NCBI RefSeq assembly: GCF_900312745.1
Contig: NZ_OMPD01000009.1
Coordinates: 434,001-498,000 of the forward strand
Direction of reading: 5' to 3'
DNA from: Aquimarina sp. AU58
Lineage (GTDB): Bacteria > Bacteroidota > Bacteroidia > Flavobacteriales > Flavobacteriaceae
DNA length: 64,000 bases
Shown one piece after another: positions 28,362-37,646 of the stretch. Positions within the stretch are counted from its first letter, which is position 1. Each line of letters starts with the position of its first letter. The notes under the pieces were generated by a model. The model was not told the DNA's origin. It searched no databases and was given only the letters and a program-made list of their open reading frames with translations. The position numbers were made by a program, and so were the translations under genes.

Positions 28362-31300
28362 CTATTTACCTTTTGTTTCCTCTCTAAACCAATTATCCCA
28401 TCCACTATTTTTAATGTCAGATATCGCCTGATCATAATCATTTTTATCGAGTTTGTTTTTTAGGATATATTTTTTTACCAAATCAAATTCTCCATTTTTA
28501 TGGAGTCGTATCTGATCAGGCACCTTTGAATCATAAAGGATTTTCCAAATATCGAGATAGATAGTTTCTTCGACTAATGTATTTATTAATTCTTTAGAAG
28601 TTTTGAGATCTGTAAAAAATGCTGAGTAATATTTTTCTGATAATTGTAATACATCGGGTTTTCGTAATTTTTTATGATTTTGCAATTTATCCCACATGGT
28701 AGCATAAGCAATTCTTTTTTTGTTATCTGTTGCTGTTATAAATAGTGATAATAATTCTTCATTCTTAGCAACACGCTGTTTTAGGTTCTTTTTTTCAGCA
28801 GAACTCAATACTTTCATATCATCCAGAAATTTGAAGGTGTCTGAAGTAAACGTTTCAATGTCCCAAAGTGTCCAATTTTTATCACGAATTTGTCGTAGTA
28901 AAGCTTCAGAAGATTTATTTGGAAAATAGTTTAAATACGTAAAAATCTTTCTTAGATCAGTTGGCCTACTAGGGGATACACCACTATCTGGTATTAAAGA
29001 GAAACTGTATACTATTTCATAAGCCATCCATGAGTTTTCTTCTTTGATTATTATTTTTTTAATAGACTCATTTGTTCTTATCCTTTCTGCCAGATCTACA
29101 ATCCAGCAACTTGAGGAGTTTTGTGCACAAAATTTTGCACTAGGATTTTTAGCTCTATAGTTTTTCCATTTAGAAAAGAACTCAGGATTCTCATCTAATA
29201 GCTCTTTGATAGATGTGTTTTTTGTATAATCTATTTTAAAAAATTTCTGCATTCCTGGAGATAATTTTTCATATTCAGTTTTCAAAGCATTTGGCAGATT
29301 ATCGATTGTTATTATTTCAGAGTTTTGAGTTTTCTCCCATTCTTTCCATCCTCCGGCTTTTTTAATTTCTTCGCTTATCTGATTATAATTTTCTTTTTCT
29401 ATCTTGTTTTCTGTCAGATACTTTTTTATCAAATAAAACTCTCCATCTTTATTCAATCTTATCTGATCAGGAACTCCTGTGTCATACAAGGTTTTCCAGA
29501 TATCCATATAGATGACTTCTTCTGCTAGTGTAAATGCTAATTCTTTAGAACTATTAATATCTTTAAAAAATGTAGTTTGATATTTTTCTGCTAATTGTAG
29601 TACATAATTTTTTCGCAATATTGTATGGTCATTTAAGTCTTGCCATAGTATGGCATATGCTATTCTTTGTTGGTCATTTTCTGCTGTTAAGAATAGGTTT
29701 GTTAACTCTTTGTTATTTTTAATTTCACTTCCTAATATAGGTTTGTTATATGAATCTAAACCTTTGATAGGATTATTCAGAAATCTTGTTGCTTGTTTTA
29801 TATTGCCCCTATAGGAATTGAGTGTACTCCATCTTTTCCATGTTTTTTTACGAATTTCTTCTAGTAAAGCTTCATAAGTTTTATTAGGGAAATTATTTAA
29901 ATAATTAATAATAAGGTTCAGATTGGCATAGTTATTATATGTTGTCAAATCATTAGAGCACAACACGTCGAATGCCATCCAGGCATTCTTTTTTTCTTTT
30001 AGGGTTTTTAAAATGTTTTTTGTAGTAATAGAAGACATTGCTTTAAGCCAGCAATTATTTCCTGTACAAAACTCTCTGTTTGGGTTTCTTGTTTTGTAAT
30101 CCTCCCATTGCCCCAAATCTTCGGGATATTTTTCAATATATTTTCTGAAATTCATATTCGACCAATCCTGTTTAAAAAGCTTTTGCATATCTGGCGTTAG
30201 ACTTTTATAAGGTGTTTTTAATGCCTCTGGGATAAATTTTATATCGCCTGTAATTTTAAGCCAGACGTATGTTCCATTATTCTCAAACTGCTGATATTCA
30301 TCTTTATTAATCCAATTATGGCCAAAATCATTTGCTTGGTTTTGATCAATATCTAAAAACTTAATTTCATGGATATCATGTATTTTAAAATGTTGTATCG
30401 CATCCTTGTAAATATGAGCGCCTATGCGCTTTATATCTTTAATAAATCGGGAGTTGATCATGATAGTCAATGTTTTTTCTGAATATTTAAATTCGATATA
30501 TTCAAAAAGTCCTGTTTTTTCAGAATTGGCCTCTAGATGGTAAGAAATAATTTCTGGAGATGTTTTTTCTGAACGATAGATATACATTTTTTCTCCATTT
30601 ATGTCTTTAAATCTATATGACTTTCCTTTAATTTTAACAATGCCATCTTTGTTTTTCCAATTTACAAACCCTCCACTTGCATTGATCTCTGCCTGTATTA
30701 CCTCCAACTCTTTTGTTTCTAATTGTTTTTTGATAAAATCATACTCTCCGTTATGATTTAGCCTGATTTCATCAGAAACGTTAGCGTCGTAGAAAAACTT
30801 CCAGATATCCATATCCAGATATGTATAATCTTTACTTAATGTAGATTTTAGAGTAGATGAGATGTCTATGTCATTAATAAAAGTATCGCGATACTCTAAA
30901 GGTAATTTTAATAAATATATTCTGATTGATGATAGAATATTAGGGACTTTTATCCATGTATTGGCATATATTATTCGCTGATCATTATTTTCAGCCTTTA
31001 TAAATAGAGATAGTAGTTTTTGATTATTAACGATATCCTTTTCAATTCTGTTTTTTAGTTTAAAATTAAGATTCTGTATATCTTCCAAAAATAATAAGGC
31101 AGATTTAGCTTCTCCATAGATATCATATGTCACTGTAGACCAATGATACCATCCTCGACGTTTAATGTTTTCTGCAATCTGTTGAGCGCTTTTATAAGGA
31201 AAATGCTTTAAATGTGTAAAGATTATATTTAGATTTTTTTCAAGATTAATGTTTATAAGCTTGTAATATTTACTCTTTTTTGTTTGTGCAATCGTATGTA

Positions 31301-32000
31301 GGATTTCATATGCCATCCAATAATCTTTGTTTTTTTCTAGGGATGCTTTGATTTTTTTATGAAGCTCTAATTTATCAATCATGTGTGTGAACCAGCAGGA
31401 TTCATCCGAATAAATCTTTCCATTTGGGTTTTTGGATCTATAATTTTCCCAATAAACAAAATATTTTTTAGGATCTTTTTTTAAAAACTTTCTAAAATCT
31501 TTACCAGACCAGTCTTGTTCAAAAAGCTCTTGCATGTTTGGGGAGAGTTTTTTGTACTCGGTAGCTATAGAAGGGAGTGTTTTATTAATGTCAAATACTT
31601 TAATAATATCATCTTTTTTTTCTTTCCAGATATCATAGCCCCCTTTGTTTCTAATATCAGTGATGATTTGATCTGTCTTTATTTCAGTACCAGCTAAGTA
31701 TTGTTGTAAAAACTCTAATTCATCAATATTATCCATAAGAAAGTCACTGGTATGATTGATTTCAGGAGTAGACTCAAATAGAATTCTAAAAGCATCCCAA
31801 TTGGTTTTTTCATCTATCATATAATTCTGAAATCGATCTAGAATAGTATTTTCCTTAGCTTCAATTTTTAATTTATTAGCTAAATATTTAAACCAACAAG
31901 TAGTTGATGGCTGGGCATGGCACAAGCGCATAGAACATGTTATAAGAAATATGATTAATATAGGGTTCGTATTGTTTCTTTTTATTTTTTTATTTCTCAT
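28362..32000 (-). CDS. Large secreted protein of four toxin-associated helical modules
   Basis: This 1212-residue protein has a signal peptide ending RLCHAQ. Four helical modules can be aligned by eye. Each opens with a CW[FLI] motif (residues about 35, 202, 650 and 970) and has a later W-M-A-[YF]-[ED] segment. The full modules have LSPxMQxLF followed by a W-x-N/D-Y-[RK] stretch, and end with DIWKxLYD, D-x-IRL and a GGW/GW-x-W segment. Such IRL- and W-rich helical segments occur before the toxin tip in Bacteroidota polymorphic toxins. Residues about 453-590 interrupt the second module with an unrelated, strand-rich stretch. No known toxin or enzyme motif is visible, and no T9SS domain. The function is unknown. 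Confidence 0.75.
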   Translation of the reverse strand: MRNKKIKRNNTNPILIIFLITCSMRLCHAQPSTTCWFKYLANKLKIEAKENTILDRFQNYMIDEKTNWDAFRILFESTPEINHTSDFLMDNIDELEFLQQYLAGTEIKTDQIITDIRNKGGYDIWKEKKDDIIKVFDINKTLPSIATEYKKLSPNMQELFEQDWSGKDFRKFLKKDPKKYFVYWENYRSKNPNGKIYSDESCWFTHMIDKLELHKKIKASLEKNKDYWMAYEILHTIAQTKKSKYYKLININLEKNLNIIFTHLKHFPYKSAQQIAENIKRRGWYHWSTVTYDIYGEAKSALLFLEDIQNLNFKLKNRIEKDIVNNQKLLSLFIKAENNDQRIIYANTWIKVPNILSSIRIYLLKLPLEYRDTFINDIDISSTLKSTLSKDYTYLDMDIWKFFYDANVSDEIRLNHNGEYDFIKKQLETKELEVIQAEINASGGFVNWKNKDGIVKIKGKSYRFKDINGEKMYIYRSEKTSPEIISYHLEANSEKTGLFEYIEFKYSEKTLTIMINSRFIKDIKRIGAHIYKDAIQHFKIHDIHEIKFLDIDQNQANDFGHNWINKDEYQQFENNGTYVWLKITGDIKFIPEALKTPYKSLTPDMQKLFKQDWSNMNFRKYIEKYPEDLGQWEDYKTRNPNREFCTGNNCWLKAMSSITTKNILKTLKEKKNAWMAFDVLCSNDLTTYNNYANLNLIINYLNNFPNKTYEALLEEIRKKTWKRWSTLNSYRGNIKQATRFLNNPIKGLDSYNKPILGSEIKNNKELTNLFLTAENDQQRIAYAILWQDLNDHTILRKNYVLQLAEKYQTTFFKDINSSKELAFTLAEEVIYMDIWKTLYDTGVPDQIRLNKDGEFYLIKKYLTENKIEKENYNQISEEIKKAGGWKEWEKTQNSEIITIDNLPNALKTEYEKLSPGMQKFFKIDYTKNTSIKELLDENPEFFSKWKNYRAKNPSAKFCAQNSSSCWIVDLAERIRTNESIKKIIIKEENSWMAYEIVYSFSLIPDSGVSPSRPTDLRKIFTYLNYFPNKSSEALLRQIRDKNWTLWDIETFTSDTFKFLDDMKVLSSAEKKNLKQRVAKNEELLSLFITATDNKKRIAYATMWDKLQNHKKLRKPDVLQLSEKYYSAFFTDLKTSKELINTLVEETIYLDIWKILYDSKVPDQIRLHKNGEFDLVKKYILKNKLDKNDYDQAISDIKNSGWDNWFREETKGK

Positions 32001-32075
32001 TAGAATTATAGCCTTGTATTAAACATCAGAATCTGTTATCTATATTTTTATGGTATTCACTTTTTATTAGACACA

Positions 32076-32420
32076 TTATTTATCACTTATAAACCAATCT
32101 GTTACTTCAAAATTTTCTTCAAAATCACTAATGACATTAGTAATGCTTTCATTAGAGCGGATTACTACCTCTCTACAGTCAATTTGATAAGGCGATAGAT
32201 AATCAGTTTTAAAAATTGTACTAATTGTATTGAAATAAGGGACAAAATCTGCATTTCTTTTTCTCGATAGTGCGAATCAAAAATTTCAATAAGATTTTTA
32301 CTTTTCAGAATATTATGGTCTTTTTTAACAAGTGGATGCAATTCCTTTTTTTTATTATCTACGACGGATGATGATAAATAAGAGTAGAGTAGTAGGGATG
32401 AAAGAGCTATTACTTCTCAT
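32076..32420 (-). pseudogene. Decayed small gene with frameshifts
   Basis: On the minus strand, protein-like sequence runs in broken frames. From an ATG at 32420 a signal-like start (MRSNSSFIPTTLLLFIII) stops early. A second frame reads ELHPLVKKDHNILKSKNLIE and runs to about 32240. A third frame reads YFNTISTIFKTDYLSPYQID and ends at TAA 32076. The pieces join with at least two single-base shifts. The composition looks like coding sequence, but no family is recognised. It could be a degraded immunity-type or lipoprotein gene beside the module-repeat gene. Confidence 0.4.
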
Positions 32421-32439
32421 CGATCGTTAGTAAACGTAT

Positions 32440-33258
32440 TTATTTTTTAGTTTCATATACATATTTTAATCCTTCCAATAGAGTTGGTAATCCATTATTG
32501 GTGTGCCCGTATGTGCTATTTTTTATAAATTTGAAATAATCGTTAGTCTTTTCAAGTTTTTCCCGAATTGTTTCAAAAGATTTATGCTTGTAATCCCAAT
32601 CATTATTACCGATTGTCATATAAATTGGTTTATTTTTATTGTCATCCCCAATTTGTTTTTGCAAGTAATAATTATCCCAAAGTATAGCTGGACTTGCAGC
32701 GATGTAGTTATCAAAAATTTCAGGCCGTAAAACGTAGAAACTCATAACTCCTAATCCACCATTAGAATGTCCAAAAATGGTTTTGCTAATAAATGTGGTT
32801 TTTAATTCTTTGGATAGAGTTTGAATTAACTCTTTGTCAATAAAATCTGCATATTTTTCAAATTTACCCGAGTTTAAATAAAGTAAGCTGTCTTTTTGAT
32901 TAATTTCTTTTCTAGGTGGAACATTTGATGGGGTATAATATTTCCATCTACTTTCTACCGTACTTGGAAGTCCAACAATTAAAGTTGGTGGCATTTTTTC
33001 AGACCATTCATATAACTCTGTAACATCTGATGCTATTTTAAAATATTCATTTCCGTCTAAAAGGACAAGGATTGATATACTGTCTTTATGTTTTTCAAAA
33101 TCGGTTGGAAGTCTTAACCAAGTTTCTATTTTTTCATTTAGTATTTCTGATTTTAATAATAACTTCTTTCCAAGTGTTAAAGGAATAGTGTCCAACTGGG
33201 CATTTGCAGAAATACAGATTGAAAAAAAAAGAATTACTAAAAGTGCTTTTCTTGTCAT
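32440..33258 (-). CDS. Secreted alpha/beta-hydrolase esterase (esterase D/IroE-like)
   Basis: This 272-residue protein has a signal peptide (MTRKALLVILFFSICISANA). It shows the esterase pattern of PF00756: a GHSNGG nucleophile elbow with Ser165, an acid in the GNNDWD segment (about 220-222), and His252 in YGHTNNG. The strand LVLLDGNEYF precedes the oxyanion region. The family hydrolyses esters such as siderophore trilactones, acyl sugars or feruloyl esters; the substrate is not evident here and no siderophore genes are near. It is monocistronic, with about 180 bp upstream before the next stop. Confidence 0.85.
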   Translation of the reverse strand: MTRKALLVILFFSICISANAQLDTIPLTLGKKLLLKSEILNEKIETWLRLPTDFEKHKDSISILVLLDGNEYFKIASDVTELYEWSEKMPPTLIVGLPSTVESRWKYYTPSNVPPRKEINQKDSLLYLNSGKFEKYADFIDKELIQTLSKELKTTFISKTIFGHSNGGLGVMSFYVLRPEIFDNYIAASPAILWDNYYLQKQIGDDNKNKPIYMTIGNNDWDYKHKSFETIREKLEKTNDYFKFIKNSTYGHTNNGLPTLLEGLKYVYETKK

Positions 33259-33335
33259 TGTTTTTGTTTATATGTTCGCAACGATTTGTGTATGAGTAGT
33301 AGCGGTTTTTAAGCGCAAGCTATTACTTATAGCAC

Positions 33336-33683
33336 TTAGTTGTACGTATGTAATTGATTCATAAATTCATTTTCATCATTATCTTCTGAAATGTCAAAAA
33401 CGAGTGTTTTATCCTTTGGATTTATGTATATAAAAAATTCATGATTTCCTTCACCCGTTAAAAACCTCTTAATATTACAAGAAACTTTATCTACATTATT
33501 GAGATCTCCTTGAGAATGGAAGATATTCCGAACTATAGCATTCTCTGGGAATGAGATAAATTTTTTGTTCTTGATTTTTAAAACAAGTGAATACTCTAGT
33601 TCATCGGAATATCCTTTTAAATCGAAAATGAAATTTTCCTCACATCCTGTGATATTTTCTATAGTAAGCCCTAATTCTCTCAT
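33336..33683 (-). CDS. Hypothetical protein, 115 residues
   Basis: An ATG at 33683 opens a 115-residue, acidic, signal-free protein with alternating strands (SLVLKIKNKKFISFPEN, HEFFIYINPKDKTLVFDIS). No family is recognised. It has coding-like composition and no competing frame. Small single-domain cytoplasmic proteins of this look are common as orphan immunity genes near toxin loci, but nothing in the sequence proves this. Confidence 0.6.
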   Translation of the reverse strand: MRELGLTIENITGCEENFIFDLKGYSDELEYSLVLKIKNKKFISFPENAIVRNIFHSQGDLNNVDKVSCNIKRFLTGEGNHEFFIYINPKDKTLVFDISEDNDENEFMNQLHTYN

Positions 33684-34367
33684 GTGTTTAAGTTTAAATT
33701 ATTGCGTACAACAATAATATATAGAACGTATGTACTATATTCTAGATACTATATGCCAAATTTTTGATGCATCATGTTTTTTAAATATGTAATTCGCAAA
33801 AATATGGTCTTTCCCCCCTCATTTTGGTAATATTTTCATGAAATGTGATGAACTCAATTGTATATGTGATGATTTTTATGTAATGTTTTTTATTAATCGA
33901 TTGAATTTTTGATTAACCTAAAATTATTTATAGCATTTTGAGTATAAATTTCTACAAGAATGAATGATGTTCCTTTCTAGAATACCTTTTCCTGAGAATT
34001 TGGAAATTTAACTCTATACCTTCTGTGCAATATTTCATGATTGTGTATGTTATGCCTGGTTTTTTGCCATAGTCTTTTTGGGCTTAGGCACTCTTCTTTC
34101 AATTCTTTAGAACCTTGTATGTTTCCTGTTTTCTCTTCGTGTCTTCTTTTTGCATATGGCAACCAAAACCTAAACATGAAGTACACAAGATGTGGTTTTC
34201 TGAGCAGTTACGGTATAATCATATCATTAATACAGCCCGATTTGCAAGTGATTAGTAATTCGAAAGGTGTTTATATTCTTTTGAAATGAAAATGAAGTAT
34301 CAAAGAATATCATAAATGAATCTTATGGCTTGGAGCGAATTAAAGACTTTATGAATTTCATAGATTG
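33684..34367. other. 684-bp region without a supported gene
   Basis: The two short open frames here (minus 33977-34186, plus 34041-34289) overlap each other in opposite directions, lack signal or domain features and have unlikely composition. No strong hairpin or repeat is seen. It separates the accessory region from the signalling operon. Confidence 0.5.
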
Positions 34368-35099
34368 TTATAACAAATTCAATCGTCTCATTAACTCCGG
34401 TCGATTAGAACGACTTACCGGGATAACATCTTTTGCAATAAGTACACTATTGTCTTCTATATCAATAATTTTTTTGATATTAATGATATAAGATCGATGT
34501 ACTTTTAAGAAAAGATCGGTTGGTAGTTTTTCTTCAACTTTTTTTAAGGTAGAATGCACTGTATAATTTTGCTTTTCGGTTTTAATTAGCACATAATCTC
34601 CTTTGGCTTCAATCAAATTAATAGTTGGGATATTAATCTTGATTAATCTTCTGTCGATATTAATATAAAGCTCGTTTTCTTCAGAAGAAGGAGTGTTCGA
34701 TGGCAGTTCTGTAGAAGTCTCTGCTACGGTTTCTGTTGTAGCAACTGTTGTTGCACTTTCTGCCTTTTGTATTGCTTTAAGAAATCTAGGTAAGGTTATC
34801 GGTTTTACCAGGTAATCTACAATACACTCATACTCAAAAGCTTCTAAAGCAAAATTCTTGTCAGAAGTTGTTAAAACAATCTTAGGTGGATTCTTTAAGG
34901 TATCGATAAAATCAAAACCTGTAAAATCGGGCATATGAATATCCAGAAATATAAGATCTACCTCTTCTTTATTTAAAAATTTAATGGCCTGAATTGCATT
35001 AGGGAAATCCTCAATCACATTGAGCTCATCAACCTGCGTACAAAGTTGTTGAATAATCATTCTTGCGGTTTCTTCATCATCTATAATTATGCAATTCAT
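34368..35099 (-). CDS. LytTR-family response regulator, output of the NO-type phosphorelay
   Basis: This 243-residue protein has a receiver domain (residues 1-120) with the acidic pair DDEE and phospho-acceptor Asp53 in FLDIHMPDF, the Thr of LTTSD, and the Lys of LVKPI. A linker rich in Thr/Glu (about 120-140) joins it to a C-terminal LytTR DNA-binding domain (about 140-243; EAKGDYVLI, VHRSYIINI). LytTR proteins bind direct repeats upstream of target genes. It is the last gene of the operon, 24 bp after the Hpt gene, and is the only DNA-binding protein in it, so it is the probable transcription output. Confidence 0.9.
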   Translation of the reverse strand: MNCIIIDDEETARMIIQQLCTQVDELNVIEDFPNAIQAIKFLNKEEVDLIFLDIHMPDFTGFDFIDTLKNPPKIVLTTSDKNFALEAFEYECIVDYLVKPITLPRFLKAIQKAESATTVATTETVAETSTELPSNTPSSEENELYINIDRRLIKINIPTINLIEAKGDYVLIKTEKQNYTVHSTLKKVEEKLPTDLFLKVHRSYIINIKKIIDIEDNSVLIAKDVIPVSRSNRPELMRRLNLL

Positions 35100-35123
35100 A
35101 GTAAGTTGGTTTTTAAGGATTTT

Positions 35124-35444
35124 TTAAAGCGTTTTTAGAAAATGCTCTATGGATTCTAAAATTAATATAAATTTTGAATATAACGAAGTGTTACTGCTTT
35201 TTAGCTCTTCTTCAAAATCTATTGCAGTTTGATACCCTTCTTCAAAACCAAACATTCCGATTTTATGTTTTAGTTTATGCACATTTTCTGCTGCTTTAGT
35301 ATATGCTTTTGAGGTATAATTTTTAAGAAATTCATCTTTTTCATCAGGAAATTCTCGCTTTACAATACCAATTAATTTTTGTTCAAAAGCTTCAGAACCT
35401 GCAGCCAGTTCTTTTATATATATGAGATTTGGAGTTTCGTTCAT
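35124..35444 (-). CDS. Hpt histidine phosphotransfer protein
   Basis: This 106-residue all-helical protein carries the Hpt motif VHKLKHKIG, with His56 as the phospho-accepting residue and small residues placed as in four-helix Hpt bundles. It would relay phosphate from a kinase receiver or kinase to a response regulator. Neither kinase in this operon has its own receiver domain, so the Hpt may act in reverse from the response regulators or be fed by a hybrid kinase elsewhere. It starts 3 bp after the upstream kinase stop. Confidence 0.85.
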   Translation of the reverse strand: MNETPNLIYIKELAAGSEAFEQKLIGIVKREFPDEKDEFLKNYTSKAYTKAAENVHKLKHKIGMFGFEEGYQTAIDFEEELKSSNTSLYSKFILILESIEHFLKTL

Positions 35445-35447
35445 AGG

Positions 35448-36503
35448 TTATTTTTTTAATGTAAAATAAAAAGTAGTTCCTTGCCCTTCTTCAGATTCGA
35501 TCCAGATCTTACCATTATAAAATTCTACTATTTTTTTTACGATCGATAATCCAATACCTGTTGATTTTTTTTGATCATCAAGCGTTTGAAATATCTGAAA
35601 TATCTTGTTGTGATATTTTTTAGAAATCCCTCTTCCATTGTCTTTAATACCGAATTTCCAGAAATTGGGGATTTCTTCATACATCACAATAACTTCTCCT
35701 TTATCCTTATCTATTGCTTGTATCGCATTATTAATTAAATTCTGAAATATTTGTTTAATTCGTGATACATCTGCATATATAACAGGAAGCTTATCGCGTG
35801 TGCTAATTGTGATATGATCAGGAGGATGTATGAGATGTGTAATATCTTCGATTAAGATATTTAAATCAATATCAGATTTTAAATTCCTAGATTTATCACT
35901 AATTATAGAGTACTCTAAAATCCCACTGATTAGATTATCCATTTTTTCAATATTTTGATCTATCAAATCCAGGTTCTTTAGTATTGGCGCTTTAAGTTCC
36001 CCATTAGCATCTTCTTTTATCCAGTTAATAAGCGTATTGATACTTCGTAATGGAGATTTTAAATCGTGAGATACTACATGCGCATAATCGTTAAGCTCTT
36101 TATTACTTTTTTCTAAATCTTTGAGTAGCAATTCTCTTTGTTTCTCTATTTCAGAAATTTGAACAGCTTGCTCCTCGATCATTACCGCAAGTTCGATTCC
36201 CGAGAGTTCGTTTCCATTTTTACCTTCTTTCATGTTTTTGAACGTTATGGATTGTAGAATTCTGGTGGCATCGGTTAAACTGGCAATCACCTTTTTTTGC
36301 TGCTCTGCTTCCTGCTGAAGCTTTTGATTGGCATCAAATAATTCTTTAGAACTTATAGACATTGCCCTTTGTAACATGCCTAGTTGATCTTCAAAATTGT
36401 GATAGGATCTATCAATAGCATTTAGAAATTTTTCTGAATACTGAGATTCTTTATGCTCGGTGTTCAAATGTTTTTTGATTTGTCTGGTCAATAATGAGTG
36501 CAT
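35448..36503 (-). CDS. Soluble histidine kinase paired with the FIST protein
   Basis: A GTG at 36512 is possible, but the ATG at 36503 avoids overlap with the FIST stop and gives 351 residues. There is no membrane segment. Residues about 1-130 are coiled coil, including a SLTDATRILQSIT stretch and an EIEKQRELLLKDLEKSNKEL helix. HisKA follows with AHVVSHDLKSPLRS (His146), then HATPase_c with the N box (QNLINNAIQAID), GIKDNGRGI and TGIGLSIVKK. HisKA and the ATPase are very like those of the kinase at 37647-39242. It should be controlled in trans, most simply by the FIST protein encoded just before it. Confidence 0.9.
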   Translation of the reverse strand: MHSLLTRQIKKHLNTEHKESQYSEKFLNAIDRSYHNFEDQLGMLQRAMSISSKELFDANQKLQQEAEQQKKVIASLTDATRILQSITFKNMKEGKNGNELSGIELAVMIEEQAVQISEIEKQRELLLKDLEKSNKELNDYAHVVSHDLKSPLRSINTLINWIKEDANGELKAPILKNLDLIDQNIEKMDNLISGILEYSIISDKSRNLKSDIDLNILIEDITHLIHPPDHITISTRDKLPVIYADVSRIKQIFQNLINNAIQAIDKDKGEVIVMYEEIPNFWKFGIKDNGRGISKKYHNKIFQIFQTLDDQKKSTGIGLSIVKKIVEFYNGKIWIESEEGQGTTFYFTLKK

Positions 36504-36504
36504 A

Positions 36505-37641
36505 TTATTCACTAAATAAAGTTAAGGTCATTGTTTGATTGTGTAGTTCACAGTTTGAGTTTTTTCCTTCAAAAGGAGAGAGTTCACCGTATGAATAAAA
36601 CCCAGCTACGGTAGCCTGAGTACCAATAGATTCTATAACTTCTTCTACTTCTTCTTCAACACGTTGATCCATGACCAATTTTCTACCAATACAGCTTACT
36701 AATAAAGCTAATTCGGGTTTGTGTTTTCTGTTTTTCATTCCTATTTCTGCTGCTTGCTGGGCTCCATCTACAATATTATCAATATGTCCCATCATTAATT
36801 GAACGACAGCTCCCTCTGGGACATCTCCTGCCAGTGTCATTGTATTACTTTTTTCATCGATAGATAAAATGGTTCTTACAATAGGTTCTTCTTTATCTTT
36901 AGATTTAACACTAAGTGGGTATAATAATGCAGATTGAGGAAGCTCTGCGGCTTTATCTCCTAGATATTTTTTATATAGATCCAGAGCAGGTTGATGATCT
37001 AATTCGTACAGTACATTCTGATCAGATTTTGTAATAATTCGTTCTGGTCCAAAAGGAGTCCACCCTCCATACTGGGCATAACTAATCTCTAGAGATTCAC
37101 CATAAAAGGCGATTAATATAACTTCTCCTTCTTTAGGATTCTCATTATATCCCGATATTGTTTTTTCAAATCTCGAATCATCCCCACAGAGTCCACCCGT
37201 AATGGCAATATCGTCGATCCTTGTTTCGAGACCTTCGATTAATGCCGAACCGTTTACAAAACTACCTTCAGAAATAATAAAAATATGTTTTAAACCTTCT
37301 TTTGGTACTTTTTGAATCAGTTTGTTTCCTAGCTGTATTGCATCTTTATTATTATCGATACTATTTTCTCGAAATATGGCATAGGTGCTTTTTTCAAACT
37401 CTATAGCGGTTAGTGCTATAGAATCATCAAGAACTTTACTCCCAATAATTTCACCGGCGGTAGAACCGATAACAATTTCTCCATCTGGGAATAGTTTTTT
37501 TACATCGTTATAAACTTCGGGGTTCTCTAATTCATATCGATTCCCGAAAACCAAAACTAAAGGGTTTTTTAGCTTTTTTTCTGTTGTTACAACAGCAGTC
37601 CAATCTTGATTTTTTTTCTTTTCAAATTGTTGAAATCTCAT
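36505..37641 (-). CDS. FIST-domain sensor protein (NosP-like)
   Basis: This 378-residue soluble protein has the FIST N domain (about 25-230; VIGSTAGEI, GGLCGDD, ISEGSF) followed by the FIST C domain (about 235-375; HQPALDLYKKYL, GDVPEGAVVQLM, GFYSYGELSPF, ELHNQTMTLTLF). FIST proteins with this layout include the NosP heme proteins that bind nitric oxide and control adjacent histidine kinases. Heme binding cannot be proven from sequence. It lies 5 bp after one kinase and next to another, as NosP genes usually do. It is the second candidate gas sensor in the operon, besides the H-NOX. Confidence 0.85.
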   Translation of the reverse strand: MRFQQFEKKKNQDWTAVVTTEKKLKNPLVLVFGNRYELENPEVYNDVKKLFPDGEIVIGSTAGEIIGSKVLDDSIALTAIEFEKSTYAIFRENSIDNNKDAIQLGNKLIQKVPKEGLKHIFIISEGSFVNGSALIEGLETRIDDIAITGGLCGDDSRFEKTISGYNENPKEGEVILIAFYGESLEISYAQYGGWTPFGPERIITKSDQNVLYELDHQPALDLYKKYLGDKAAELPQSALLYPLSVKSKDKEEPIVRTILSIDEKSNTMTLAGDVPEGAVVQLMMGHIDNIVDGAQQAAEIGMKNRKHKPELALLVSCIGRKLVMDQRVEEEVEEVIESIGTQATVAGFYSYGELSPFEGKNSNCELHNQTMTLTLFSE

Positions 37642-37646
37642 AGGTC

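Noticed and set aside
33977..34186. 69-residue minus-strand open frame
   Set aside because: No domain, unlikely composition, overlapped by an opposite open frame of similar length, and no ribosome site; probably chance.
34041..34289. 82-residue plus-strand open frame
   Set aside because: Cys/Leu/Phe-rich chance frame antisense to another weak frame; nothing supports it.
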